64,000 nt of DNA from an uncultured Ilyobacter sp. (GCF_963668515.1 NZ_OY764864.1:1-64000); one strand, 5' to 3'. Positions 1-18,551 are shown, counted from the first letter of the stretch. Made by a program: numbers and translations. The notes: generated from the sequence alone by a model not told the origin.

Positions 1-484
1 GCCTTACGAGATATGGTCCTCGCGGATTCACACAGGGTTTCACGTGTCCCGTGCTACTCGGGATAGAACACACAACTTAAAGAGTTTACCTGTACGGGGC
101 TATCACCCGCTACGGCGGAACTTTCCAATTCCTTCCAGTTACGTCTTTAAAATTGCCGGATACCTTGTAGTTCTCCTGGCGTTCTTCCCACTACCCCAAT
201 ACAGCAACGGCTACATCCTTGACACTGTATTGGTTTAGGCTCTTCCCCGTTCGCTCGCCGCTACTTAGGGAATCGTTTTTACTTTCTCTTCCTCGGGTTA
301 CTTAGATGTTTCAGTTCACCCACTTACCTCTTTCGCGCTAGATCTTCAATCTAGCAGGTTGCCCCATTGGGAAATCTGCGGATCAATGCTCAATTGCAGC
401 TAACCACAGCTTATCGCAGCTTATCACGTCCTTCATCGGCTCTTGTTACCTAGGCATTCTCCGTGTGCCCTTAATATCTTAACC
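1..484 (-). rRNA. 23S rRNA, 5' part only (operon 1)
   Basis: This is the 5' portion of a large-subunit rRNA gene transcribed leftwards and cut by the window edge. It is the same sequence, with no difference I noticed, as the 5' portions of the complete 23S genes ending at 5747 and 47837. The mature 5' end is placed at GGTTAAG (minus strand, 484), which pairs with CTTAACC at the 3' end in the complete copies. Short reading frames inside it are not genes. Confidence 0.95.
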
Positions 485-684
485 TAAATTGTTCATCAGC
501 TAACTCTCTTTCTTGACATTTTTTACTTCGAATGAAATAAATTCATTCTCGAAAATTTCGTCAGAAAAAAAATTTAATGTTGATTTCTCTACTATATAGT
601 TTCCAATGTCCATCTTAGTAATTATTCAAACCCTTACAGGAAAGAACAATACCAAATAAATAGAGAAGGTTGTCTGTGCTCCTT
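485..684 (-). other. 16S-23S spacer without tRNA (operon 1)
   Basis: The 200-bp spacer has no tRNA gene. Bases 588-602 are a perfect 15-nt complement of the 23S 3' flank seen at 2799-2813 in operon 2, so they would form the pre-23S processing stem. Bases 658-669 are a perfect 12-nt complement of the 16S leader at 2305-2316 and form the pre-16S processing stem, an RNase III type target by analogy. The operon 2 spacer (5748-5947) looks the same. Confidence 0.8.
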
Positions 685-2209
<1,525 letters not shown>

Positions 2210-2591
2210 AAAGTTTATTTAAATCTCTTACGAGATTATTAACACCTAACTGTGTCCAAAACATAGTTTTGAACCATTGTCATCTATGATGACGATTTTG
2301 ACTTCCTTCTCTATTTAATTGCTAATGTCCTTTTGTTTGCCGAAAAACAAGAATGTTTACAAATATGTTTTTCAGTACTCAGCTGACTTATCATCTGAGT
2401 TTCTTCCGTCCTTTTCTCTCGCGGACAAGAAGTATAATAACATATCTATAAACTTCAGTCAACAGTTTTTTTATTTTTTTATGATTTTTATTTTAAAGTG
2501 GTCTTTGAACTTGAATTACTAAGTTTTAAGAATAATAATTTTGTAAATTAATTATTATTTACAACTAACTTAATTCCAAAAAATAAAAAAA
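2210..2591 (-). promoter_or_regulatory. rRNA operon 1 promoter and leader region
   Basis: This 382-bp stretch has no protein gene. A promoter reads leftwards: -35 TTGACT (2462-2457), exactly 17 bp, -10 TATTAT (2439-2434), with A/T tracts upstream that resemble an UP element. The leader contains the half-stem 2305-2316 that pairs with 658-669 to enclose 16S, and a GTCATC/GATGAC hairpin near 2279-2294. An AT-rich inverted repeat (2541-2548 with 2557-2564) lies between the preceding 5S terminator and this promoter. Confidence 0.8.
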
Positions 2592-2709
2592 GCTTGGCAA
2601 GTACCTATCCTCCCGGAGGGCTGCCCCTCAAGTACTTTCAGCGTATGCAGGCTTAACTTCTGGGTTCGGAATGTGACCAGGTGTACCCCTACAGCTATTC
2701 TCACCAAGC
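2592..2709 (-). rRNA. 5S rRNA (operon 2)
   Basis: About 118 nt. The termini pair (GCTTGG at the 5' end, CCAAGC at the 3' end) and the gene is followed on the minus strand by a T-rich run (2575-2591), so the terminal helix doubles as the operon terminator. It is the last gene of the operon whose 16S starts at 7472. Confidence 0.95.
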
Positions 2710-2816
2710 TGTTATCTAACTATCAATTCTGCGCATGAAATAATCCACACTCAAATTAACATAAGATATCATATTTTATTGTCTGCCATGGGCATTCAAA
2801 ACTATATAGTAGATTT

Positions 2817-5747
<2,931 letters not shown>

Positions 5748-5947
5748 TAAATTGTTCATCAGCTAACTCTCTTTCTTGACATTTTTTACTTCGAATGAAA
5801 TAAATTCATTCTCGAAAATTTCGTCAGAAAAAAAATTTAATGTTGATTTCTCTACTATATAGTTTCCAATGTCCATCTTAGTAATTATTCAAACCCTTAC
5901 AGGAAAGAACAATACCAAATAAATAGAGAAGGTTGTCTGTGCTCCTT

Positions 5948-7472
<1,525 letters not shown>

Positions 7473-7854
7473 AAAGTTTATTTAAATCTCTTACGAGATT
7501 ATTAACACCTAACTGTGTCCAAAACATAGTTTTGAACCATTGTCATCTATGATGACGATTTTGACTTCCTTCTCTATTTAATTGCTAATGTCCTTTTGTT
7601 TGCCGAAAAACAAGAATGTTTACAAATATGTTTTTCAGTACTCAGCTGACTTATCATCTGAGTTTCTTCCGTCCTTTTCTCTCGCGGACAAGAAGTATAA
7701 TAACATATCTATAAACTTCAGTCAACAGTTTTTTTATTTTTTTATGATTTTTATTTTAAAGTGGTCTTTGAACTTGAATTACTAAGTTTTAAGAATAATA
7801 ATTTTGTAAATTAATTATTATTTACAACTAACTTAATTCCAAAAAATAAAAAAA
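7473..7854 (-). promoter_or_regulatory. rRNA operon 2 promoter and leader region
   Basis: The 382-bp intergenic region is a copy of 2210-2591. The leftward promoter has -35 TTGACT (7725-7720), 17 bp, and -10 TATTAT (7702-7697). No protein gene is seen. Confidence 0.8.
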
Positions 7855-7972
7855 GCTTGGCAAGTACCTATCCTCCCGGAGGGCTGCCCCTCAAGTACTT
7901 TCAGCGTATGCAGGCTTAACTTCTGGGTTCGGAATGTGACCAGGTGTACCCCTACAGCTATTCTCACCAAGC
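7855..7972 (-). rRNA. 5S rRNA (operon 3)
   Basis: Same 5S sequence as at 2592-2709, followed leftwards by the same T-rich terminator tail. It closes the operon whose 16S starts at 12891. Confidence 0.95.
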
Positions 7973-8079
7973 TGTTATCTAACTATCAATTCTGCGCATG
8001 AAATAATCCACACTCAAATTAACATAAGATATCATATTTTATTGTCTGCCATGGGCATTCAAAACTATATAGTAGATTT

Positions 8080-11012
<2,933 letters not shown>

Positions 11013-11152
11013 TAAATTGTTCATCAGCTAACTCTCTTTCTTGACAAATTTTACTTCAAATGAAATAAATTCATTCTCGAAAATTTCGTCAGAAAAAAAA
11101 TTTAATGTTGATTTCTCTACTATATAGTTTCCAATGTCCATACATAAAAAAA

Positions 11153-11228
11153 TGGTGGAGATAAGCGGAATCGAACCGCTGACCTTCGCAGTGCAAGTGC
11201 GACGCTCTCCCAACTGAGCTATATCCCC
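11153..11228 (-). tRNA. tRNA-Ala (TGC)
   Basis: A 76-nt cloverleaf with encoded CCA, acceptor start GGGGATA, GTTCGATTC T-arm and anticodon TGC. It lies in the 16S-23S spacer of operon 3, downstream of tRNA-Ile in the usual Ile-Ala order. Confidence 0.97.
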
Positions 11229-11235
11229 ATACCTA

Positions 11236-11312
11236 TGGTGCGTTCGAGTGGACTCGAACCACCGACCTCACGCTTATCAGGCGTGTGCTCTAACCACCTG
11301 AGCTACGAACGC
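11236..11312 (-). tRNA. tRNA-Ile (GAT)
   Basis: A 77-nt cloverleaf with encoded CCA, acceptor GCGTTCG/CGAACGC and anticodon GAT. It lies in the 16S-23S spacer of operon 3, 7 nt before tRNA-Ala. Confidence 0.97.
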
Positions 11313-11366
11313 GTTTTAGTAATGAGAACACTACCAAATAAATAGAGAAGGTTGTCTGTGCTCCTT

Positions 11367-12891
<1,525 letters not shown>

Positions 12892-13185
12892 AAAGTTTAT
12901 TTAAATCTCTTGCGAGATTATCAACACCTAACTGTGTCCAAATCTTGTTTGGACTTCTTTGTCATCTATGATGACGATTTTGACTTCCTTCTCTATTTAA
13001 TTGCTAATGTCCTTTTGTTTTTCTTTCCATCCGCCATTTACTGATATCTTGCGGACAGGAAGTATAATAACATAACTTCAAATATCCGTCAATTACTTTT
13101 TGAATTTTTTTCAATAAGTTTTTATCAGGCATATTTGATCTTCTATAAAAACATATTTTAACACTTATAATATCTCCTTTTTATA
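12892..13185 (-). promoter_or_regulatory. rRNA operon 3 promoter and leader
   Basis: The leftward promoter has -35 TTGACG (13092-13087), 17 bp, and -10 TATTAT (13069-13064). The leader differs from operons 1 and 2 between about 12940 and 12960 and upstream of about 13020, but keeps the -10 region and the 16S processing half-stem. The promoter end faces the divergent lysO pair. Confidence 0.8.
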
Positions 13186-13194
13186 TGATATAAT
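13186..13194 (+). promoter_or_regulatory. Extended -10 promoter for the lysO pair
   Basis: The sequence TGATATAAT (TG, one base, TATAAT) lies 68 bp before the GTG start at 13262. No good -35 box is visible at 17 bp, which fits an extended -10 promoter. This is inferred from sequence alone. Confidence 0.5.
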
Positions 13195-13261
13195 TTGACC
13201 TATTAGAAGATATCAAAAACGTCTCAACTTTTATTTTCATCATAAATTGGAGGTCTTCAGC

Positions 13262-13561
13262 GTGCGTATAATTTTGTATATAGCAATTATTTTATTTGGA
13301 TATATGATAGGAAGTAAAAAACTTTTTCCTGAAAAACTAGAAAGCAGGCTTTCAGTTTTTCAAAACATCTGCCTTCTTTTTCTTTTGGGAATAATGGGTT
13401 ATAAAATAGGTGCTAATAAAGAGATCATAGAAAACTTTACTAATATAGGAATAAAATCTCTAATCATCTCATCTTTATGTATTTTTTTCAGTATACTTTT
13501 TGTAAAAATTTTATGTGGAAACACAAAAAAAGAAAAGATAAAAAAGGAGACAGGTTTATGA
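13262..13561 (+). CDS. LysO-type exporter, N-terminal piece
   Basis: This small membrane protein of 99 residues has three hydrophobic segments (about residues 2-15, 31-48 and 60-83). It resembles the N-terminal part of LysO (formerly DUF340/YbjE), the lysine exporter of Escherichia coli. The GTG start at 13262 is chosen because GGAGG sits 8 nt upstream; an in-frame TTG at 13247 lies before that ribosome site and is unlikely. The stop overlaps the next start as ATGA, so the two pieces are probably translationally coupled. In E. coli LysO is a single chain, so here the transporter would be a two-subunit version. Export of lysine or a related amino acid is inferred from the family only. Confidence 0.75.
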   Translation: MRIILYIAIILFGYMIGSKKLFPEKLESRLSVFQNICLLFLLGIMGYKIGANKEIIENFTNIGIKSLIISSLCIFFSILFVKILCGNTKKEKIKKETGL

Positions 13562-14154
13562 TACTTCAAATAGGAGTTTCTACTATTTTGGGAATCCTTA
13601 TGGGAATTTTATTCAAAAGCACCTTTATAATAGATAACGTGGATCATCTAATCGACGTTGGACTCTGTCTGCTGCTTCTATTTGTTGGAATAGATATGGG
13701 TAAAAATCAAAATATTTTTAAAGAGCTCCAAAAGTCTGGATATAAAATACTCTTACTTCCTTTGGCCATCATTGCAGGGAGCCTCACAGGAGGAGTTGTG
13801 TCTAGCTTCGTCACAGATCTAAATGTGGCAGAAAGTTCTGCCATAAGTGCAGGACTAGGATGGTACTCCCTTTCTGCTATTGAGCTATCAAAACACAGCG
13901 CCGAACTAGGTAGTGTTGCTTTTCTTTCCAATGTATTCAGAGAGATAACTTCACTTCTTTTTATTCCATTTATAGGAAAATATATAGGACACAATGAAAC
14001 TATCGCTGCTGCAGGTGCAACTTCTATGGATACGCTTCTTCCTGTCATCACCAAGAGCACCTCTTCAAATACGGCTATAATATCTTTTTTTACCGGTGTT
14101 ATATTGAGCTCTTTGGTTCCTGTACTGGTTCCTTTTATAATAGGGTTTAATTAA
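13558..14154 (+). CDS. LysO-type exporter, C-terminal piece
   Basis: This integral membrane protein of 198 residues matches the C-terminal core of the LysO family. It keeps the charged and glycine-rich stretches typical of the family (GLGWYSLS, FLSNVFRE, ATSMDTLLPV). The ATG at 13558 overlaps the stop of the N-terminal piece by 4 nt, and AAAAAGGAG lies just upstream. The reading frame remains open further upstream, but no ribosome site supports an earlier start. The stop codon lies only 3 bp before the terminal inverted repeat of an intergenic repeat element, so the element inserted close behind the gene or supplies its 3' flank. Likely role: export of lysine or a similar amino acid. Confidence 0.8.
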   Translation: MILQIGVSTILGILMGILFKSTFIIDNVDHLIDVGLCLLLLFVGIDMGKNQNIFKELQKSGYKILLLPLAIIAGSLTGGVVSSFVTDLNVAESSAISAGLGWYSLSAIELSKHSAELGSVAFLSNVFREITSLLFIPFIGKYIGHNETIAAAGATSMDTLLPVITKSTSSNTAIISFFTGVILSSLVPVLVPFIIGFN

Positions 14155-14156
14155 AG

Positions 14157-14663
14157 TATTGAATTTATAAGAATTCGTTACTTTTCTCTTGAAAGAAAAG
14201 TAACCAAAAGTTCAAGCCTGTGAAAAATCAGCTAAATGCCCTTGGAAATCCAAGAAAAATTCGAAACTCACTTCGTTCAGACAGTCGATTTTTTCTAAGG
14301 ATTTCACTGCGGTTATTCTTAACGCTGATTTTATCAATGGCAAGGGAAAAGGGATAAAAACCTCTCGCAAAAGAACGCGTATATAGTTTGGTTTTCACTC
14401 TGTGAAACTCCCTCTTTTTCTCTGCGTCCTCTGTGTTCAAGAGGTTGTGTCCTTATTCGTGTTAATTTTTCTGTCTTTTATTGATTTTCATTCGTGACAA
14501 AATCTTTTGATTCTAATATCGATCTTCTCAGTGCAACTCCTTCTTTTCTCTGTGTCCTCTGTGAGCAAAAGGTCTTGTCTTTATTCGTGTTAATTTCCCT
14601 ATCTTTTATTGGTGTTCATTCGTGATAAAATCTTTTGATTCTGATATTCAGATAAATTCAGTA
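14157..14663 (+). repeat. Dispersed 0.5-kb intergenic repeat, copy A
   Basis: Copy A of a family also found inverted at 27234-27741 and as a diverged copy at 56143-56617. The left end TATTGAATTTATAAGAAT and the complement of the right end TACTGAATTTATCTGAAT form imperfect terminal inverted repeats. A hairpin near the left end (14177-14187 with 14194-14204) has 11 perfect pairs. Two tandem units with a 128-bp period each carry CCTCTGTG, then TTATTCGTGTTAATTT and CATTCGTGA. No convincing protein gene or transposase is visible, so it looks like a non-autonomous or RNA-type element. The short reading frame 14228-14440 is part of the repeat. Confidence 0.85.
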
Positions 14664-14710
14664 ATTTATCCATAACCAAGTCTCAAACTAAAATTTTGAA
14701 ACAAAAAAAA

Positions 14711-15388
14711 TCAGAACTCTCTTTTCTCCTCGAGCATATCCATATCTAAGACTCTATATTTACTTCTCCCTGTTCTTTCTAGTATCCCTTCATCTACAAA
14801 CTCCCCTATAACCCTCGAAAGAGAAGGTCTGGCAACTCCAAATAAATTGGCCACGTCCTTTAGGGAAGGCTTGAATAAAAACTCCCCGTTCTTTTCATTT
14901 TTTAAAATATAATTTATAAGTTTCTCATTTATACTCTTATTGTTAAAGGCATTCCAAACCTTTGTGGAAAGAAACTGAGCCTTGTTACTTATCTCATCCA
15001 AAAAGTTTTTAAGAATTTTCTTATCATCTATCATGAGCTCCATAAGCTCTTCTTTAGATATATAGAATATCTCACAGTCTTTCTCTACAATCAGGTCTAC
15101 TGGAAATTCAAACTTCTTTCCAAATATAAAGGCGCTAGCAATAATCTCTCCCTCATCTAAATTTCCTATTTTTCTTGTCTCTCCAGAATGCTTCATCATC
15201 TCAGGATTTACTTCACCTTTTATATTTATGTAGAGGCCGTCTATCTCATCCCCTCTAAAGGCCACAGTCTCACCTTTTTTATATTTTTTTATCTTATACT
15301 TCCTTGCTGAAAGCTTCTTCTCTATCTCATCTAAGGCTATCCCATTAAAAAGAGTTGTTTGCATCAGTTTATTGTAAATTTCATTCAT
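14711..15388 (-). CDS. hcpR: CRP/FNR-family regulator, probable HcpR
   Basis: This protein of 225 residues has an N-terminal cyclic-nucleotide-binding-like beta barrel (about residues 10-125), a long dimer helix (about 130-160) and a C-terminal winged helix-turn-helix around SLKDVANLFGVARPSLSRVI. HcpR proteins are CRP/FNR regulators that control hcp in anaerobes in response to nitrosative stress. The assignment here rests on context: identical GTAAC-N4-GTTAC palindromes precede the divergent operon at 15615 and hcp at 20549, both centred near -41.5. A GGGGAGAG ribosome site precedes the ATG. The effector (haem or nitric oxide in some relatives) cannot be read from sequence. A different CRP-type specificity remains possible. 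Confidence 0.8.
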   Translation of the reverse strand: MNEIYNKLMQTTLFNGIALDEIEKKLSARKYKIKKYKKGETVAFRGDEIDGLYINIKGEVNPEMMKHSGETRKIGNLDEGEIIASAFIFGKKFEFPVDLIVEKDCEIFYISKEELMELMIDDKKILKNFLDEISNKAQFLSTKVWNAFNNKSINEKLINYILKNEKNGEFLFKPSLKDVANLFGVARPSLSRVIGEFVDEGILERTGRSKYRVLDMDMLEEKREF

Positions 15389-15527
15389 CAGATACTCTCC
15401 CCATTTAATAATCTGTCTTGATATTTGATAAAATATACCACATAATCTCTATGAAAGGAGTCGATTTCCCCCACAATTAAAAAGAGAATTTTCAAAACCA
15501 AATTAAAAATCTTATTTTTTTAATAAT

Positions 15528-15541
15528 GTAACGTATGTTAC
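15528..15541 (+). promoter_or_regulatory. HcpR-type operator before the DUF1858 operon
   Basis: The perfect palindrome GTAAC-GTAT-GTTAC is centred at 15534.5. The -10 box TATAAT follows at 15564-15569, so the centre lies near -41.5, the class II CRP activation position. The same half-sites and the same 29.5-bp distance to the -10 occur before hcp. No good -35 box is present, as expected for an activator-dependent promoter. Confidence 0.8.
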
Positions 15542-15563
15542 CGAGATTTATACTAAAGTTTAT

Positions 15564-15569
15564 TATAAT
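15564..15569 (+). promoter_or_regulatory. -10 box of the DUF1858 operon promoter
   Basis: The TATAAT hexamer lies 46 bp upstream of the ATG at 15615, downstream of the HcpR-type operator. It lacks a recognisable -35 hexamer. Confidence 0.7.
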
Positions 15570-15614
15570 TAATCCATAAAGTAAAGCACGGGAGTTTCCC
15601 AAAGGAGGAACAAG

Positions 15615-16835
15615 ATGAAATATATCAATGAAAAAATGAATTTAAAAGAAATAATAGAAAAATATCCAGAAACTATAGATTTTTTTACATCAAAGGGATT
15701 TAAAGATTTAGACAAGGCAGAGGTAAGAGATAAAGCCGGTAAAATATCCCTTAAACTTGCTCTTTCTATGAAGAAACTAAGCAGTGACACATTTATTGAG
15801 ATGTTAGAAGAGATCATATCACAAAACAGAGATTCGGCAGATATAACTCTTAACGAAAGCATAAAAAAAGAAGATGGAATAAGTGTAATGGGACTTCTTC
15901 CTTGTCCTGTAAGAATACCTCTTTTAGAGGCTATGACAGAATTTCAAAAAGAAAATCCCGAGGCAGTTGTAAATCACGAACTAAAGGCTGCTTCTCAAGG
16001 TCTTGATTGGCTGAAAGAAGATGTAATAAAAGCAAACCACCCTGAAAAATTAGCAGACGTATTCATCTCTGCTGGATTTGACCTTTTCTTTGAAGAGGAA
16101 CTTATGGGAAAATTTAAAAAAGATAAAATATTTAAGGATATAACAGGAGTAAATGAATATAATAAAGATTTCAATAATGAAAAAATCTCATTAAAGGATC
16201 CAGAGGGGGATTACTCAATGCTTGCTGTTGTGCCAGCTGTTTTTCTTGTAAATAAAGAGGAACTAGGAGACAGACCTTTCCCGAAATCTTGGAAGGATCT
16301 TCTAGACCCTGCATTTGAGAAATCAGTAAGTCTTCCTATATCTGACTTTGATCTGTTTAACGCAATCCTTATAAGCATATATAAAGAGTACGGAGAAGAC
16401 GCAGTAAAGCAACTAGGAAGAACACTTCTTCAGAATCTGCACCCTTCTCAGATGGTAAAATCTGACAAGATGAAAGTAAACAAGCCTGTAGTTACTATCA
16501 TGCCTTACTTCTTTACGAAGATGATAAAAGAAGACGGACCTATGGCTGCCCAATGGCCAGAAGATGGAGCTGCAATCTCTCCTATATTCATGCTTACAAA
16601 AGAAGAAAAAGAAGAAGAATTAAAGGGACTTGCAGAGTTCTTTGCAGGAGAAAAAATAGGAAAAATTCTTTCTCACCAGGGTCTTTTCCCAAGTGTAAAC
16701 CCAACTGTAGAAAATAATCTTGGAGATAAAAAATTCATGTGGGTAGGATGGGACTACATCTATCAAAATGATATTGGCGCAATACTTAAGCATTGTGAAG
16801 AGATATTCTTCCAAGGTGCAGAGGAGGTAAAATAA
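15615..16835 (+). CDS. Cytoplasmic substrate-binding-like protein with N-terminal DUF1858-like domain
   Basis: This protein of 406 residues has two parts. Residues 8-70 resemble the DUF1858 fold, known as the hybrid-cluster-protein-associated redox disulfide domain, but the usual CxxC is missing. From about residue 90 onward it resembles periplasmic solute-binding proteins of the iron(III)/polyamine type. There is no signal peptide, lipobox or transmembrane segment, so it should stay in the cytoplasm. This is unusual for a binding protein. An AAAGGAGG ribosome site precedes the ATG. It is the first gene of a three-gene operon with 1- and 4-nt overlaps, directly behind an HcpR-type operator. 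A cytosolic metal or anion carrier for cluster assembly or repair is my inference, not established. Confidence 0.8.
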   Translation: MKYINEKMNLKEIIEKYPETIDFFTSKGFKDLDKAEVRDKAGKISLKLALSMKKLSSDTFIEMLEEIISQNRDSADITLNESIKKEDGISVMGLLPCPVRIPLLEAMTEFQKENPEAVVNHELKAASQGLDWLKEDVIKANHPEKLADVFISAGFDLFFEEELMGKFKKDKIFKDITGVNEYNKDFNNEKISLKDPEGDYSMLAVVPAVFLVNKEELGDRPFPKSWKDLLDPAFEKSVSLPISDFDLFNAILISIYKEYGEDAVKQLGRTLLQNLHPSQMVKSDKMKVNKPVVTIMPYFFTKMIKEDGPMAAQWPEDGAAISPIFMLTKEEKEEELKGLAEFFAGEKIGKILSHQGLFPSVNPTVENNLGDKKFMWVGWDYIYQNDIGAILKHCEEIFFQGAEEVK

Positions 16836-17533
16836 TGAATTTAGTAACAGTATCTGGACCACCATCATCGGGAAAAACATCATTAATCATAAAAACAATA
16901 GAAAGCTTAAAGCAAAAAGGAATTAAAGTGGGAGTAGTAAAATTTGACTGCCTCTATACAGATGACGACATCCTGTATGAAAAAATAGGTGTCCCTGTGA
17001 AAAAAGGACTTTCAGGATCCCTCTGCCCGGACCATTATTTTGTTAGTAACATAGAAGAGGTAGTTCAGTGGGGAATAAAAGAGGGAGTAGACCTTCTTAT
17101 CACTGAAAGTGCGGGACTTTGTAACAGATGTTCTCCTTATATACAGGAGATCAAGGCTGTGTGTGTAATCGATAACCTGAGCGGTATCAACACACCTAAA
17201 AAAATAGGTCCTATGCTCAAAACTGCAGATGTGGTGGTAATCACAAAGGGAGATATCGTATCCCAAGCCGAAAGAGAGGTATTTGCCTCTAGAGTAAACT
17301 CGGTAAATCCTAAGGCAGTGACTATGCATGTAAATGCACTCACAGGTCAGGGAGCCTATGAATTTGCAGGTCTTATTTATGAAAAAGATGAAGAATTAGA
17401 TACACTTAAAGGAAAGAAACTTAGATTCTCAATGCCTTCTGCTCTTTGTTCTTACTGTCTTGGTGAAACAAGAATCGGAGAGGAGCATCAGATGGGTAAC
17501 GTCAGAAAAATAGATTTGGAGGATAAAAAATGA
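16835..17533 (+). CDS. HypB/UreG-like P-loop GTPase with cysteine motifs
   Basis: This protein of 232 residues has a P-loop GPPSSGKTS (residues 8-16), a switch-type ESAGLCNRC motif (91-99) similar to the ENxGxLxC of HypB and UreG, and TKGD (137-140) as a guanine-specificity motif. Extra cysteines at 39, 64, 96, 99, 110, 205 and 208 (CSYC) could bind a metal or iron-sulfur cluster. HypB and UreG use GTP hydrolysis to load nickel into enzymes, so a metallochaperone role is plausible; the metal and target are unknown. Its start overlaps the previous stop by 1 nt (TAATG) and its end overlaps the ABC ATPase by 4 nt, so the three products are probably made together. Confidence 0.8.
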   Translation: MNLVTVSGPPSSGKTSLIIKTIESLKQKGIKVGVVKFDCLYTDDDILYEKIGVPVKKGLSGSLCPDHYFVSNIEEVVQWGIKEGVDLLITESAGLCNRCSPYIQEIKAVCVIDNLSGINTPKKIGPMLKTADVVVITKGDIVSQAEREVFASRVNSVNPKAVTMHVNALTGQGAYEFAGLIYEKDEELDTLKGKKLRFSMPSALCSYCLGETRIGEEHQMGNVRKIDLEDKK

Positions 17534-18537
17534 TAAGTAGAAATTATTTAGAAGTAAAAACAATTGAACAGCTCTTAGAAAAATATCCTTTTATCTCAGA
17601 ATTTCTGACAGATAATCTGGTGGATATAGATGAAAAAGATCAGAGAACACTTCCTGAGTTACTCAACTCTCTTGACGAGGAAACTCTTGAAGAAAAGGCC
17701 ATAAACCCAGAAGAAATATTAGAAGGAGTGGTATCTTTTGCCAACCAGATGATAGAGTTTCTAGGTATAGGAGAAAATACAATAAACGAACTTACAATCG
17801 TGGCCGGCTACAACAAACACGGGGAAAAAGAAAGCTTCGACAAGCTGACCATCAAAAAAGGTGAAATTATCTCCATCGTAGGACCTACAGGTAGCGGAAA
17901 GAGCAGACTTTTAGCTGATATAGAATGGGGAGCTCAGGGAGACACACCTACAAAAAGAAGCATCCTTATAAACGGTGAAGGTATAGACAAAACTTCAAGA
18001 TTTTCTTCTGGAAACAAACTCGTTGCTCAGTTGTCTCAAAACATGAACTTTGTAATGGACCTAACTGTCTTTGAGTTTTTAGAACTTCACGCCAAAAGTA
18101 GAATGGTAGAAGATGAAGAAGATGTCATAAACAAGATCTTTGATAAAGCCAATGAACTTGCAGGAGAAAAATTTAAAAAAGAAACCCCTATAACAAGTCT
18201 AAGCGGCGGACAGTCGAGAGCCCTTATGATCGCAGATACGGCTATTTTAAGTACTTCTCCTATAGTCCTTATAGATGAGATAGAAAATGCCGGAATAGAC
18301 AGAAAAAAAGCCCTAGATCTGCTTGTTGGAGAGGAAAAAATAGTCCTCATGGCAACTCACGACCCTCTTTTGGCTCTCATGGGAGACAAGAGAATCGTCA
18401 TCAAAAACGGAGGAATCCATGATGTCATGGATATAATCTCAGAAGAGAGAGATATCCTTCACGAGCTTACAAAACTAGACAATGTCATACAGGGTATGAG
18501 AGAGAAATTAAGGCACGGTCATAAGTTAGAACTTTAG
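17530..18537 (+). CDS. ABC-type ATPase with N-terminal DUF1858-like domain
   Basis: This protein of 335 residues starts with a second DUF1858-like segment (about residues 8-70, again without CxxC). An ABC ATPase domain follows: Walker A GPTGSGKS (118-125), signature LSGGQ (224-228), Walker B IVLIDE (245-250) and a switch histidine in MATHDP. No membrane permease gene is encoded in or near the operon. The ATPase may therefore act on a soluble partner, like Suf- or repair-type ABC proteins, rather than driving transport. The shared N-terminal domain in the first and third gene products suggests they dock on the same partner. Control by the HcpR-type site links it to nitrosative stress. Function is not known to me. 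Confidence 0.8.
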   Translation: MISRNYLEVKTIEQLLEKYPFISEFLTDNLVDIDEKDQRTLPELLNSLDEETLEEKAINPEEILEGVVSFANQMIEFLGIGENTINELTIVAGYNKHGEKESFDKLTIKKGEIISIVGPTGSGKSRLLADIEWGAQGDTPTKRSILINGEGIDKTSRFSSGNKLVAQLSQNMNFVMDLTVFEFLELHAKSRMVEDEEDVINKIFDKANELAGEKFKKETPITSLSGGQSRALMIADTAILSTSPIVLIDEIENAGIDRKKALDLLVGEEKIVLMATHDPLLALMGDKRIVIKNGGIHDVMDIISEERDILHELTKLDNVIQGMREKLRHGHKLEL

Positions 18538-18551
18538 TTACAAATTTGATC

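Noticed and set aside
2319..2522. 67-codon frame in the rRNA leader
   Set aside because: It overlaps the rRNA promoter on the opposite strand, recurs with operon 2 and has low-complexity coding.
13707..14060. 117-codon minus-strand frame
   Set aside because: It is antisense to the LysO C-terminal gene, which has clear family similarity.
14228..14440. 70-codon minus-strand frame
   Set aside because: It is part of repeat copy A and is not kept open in copy C.
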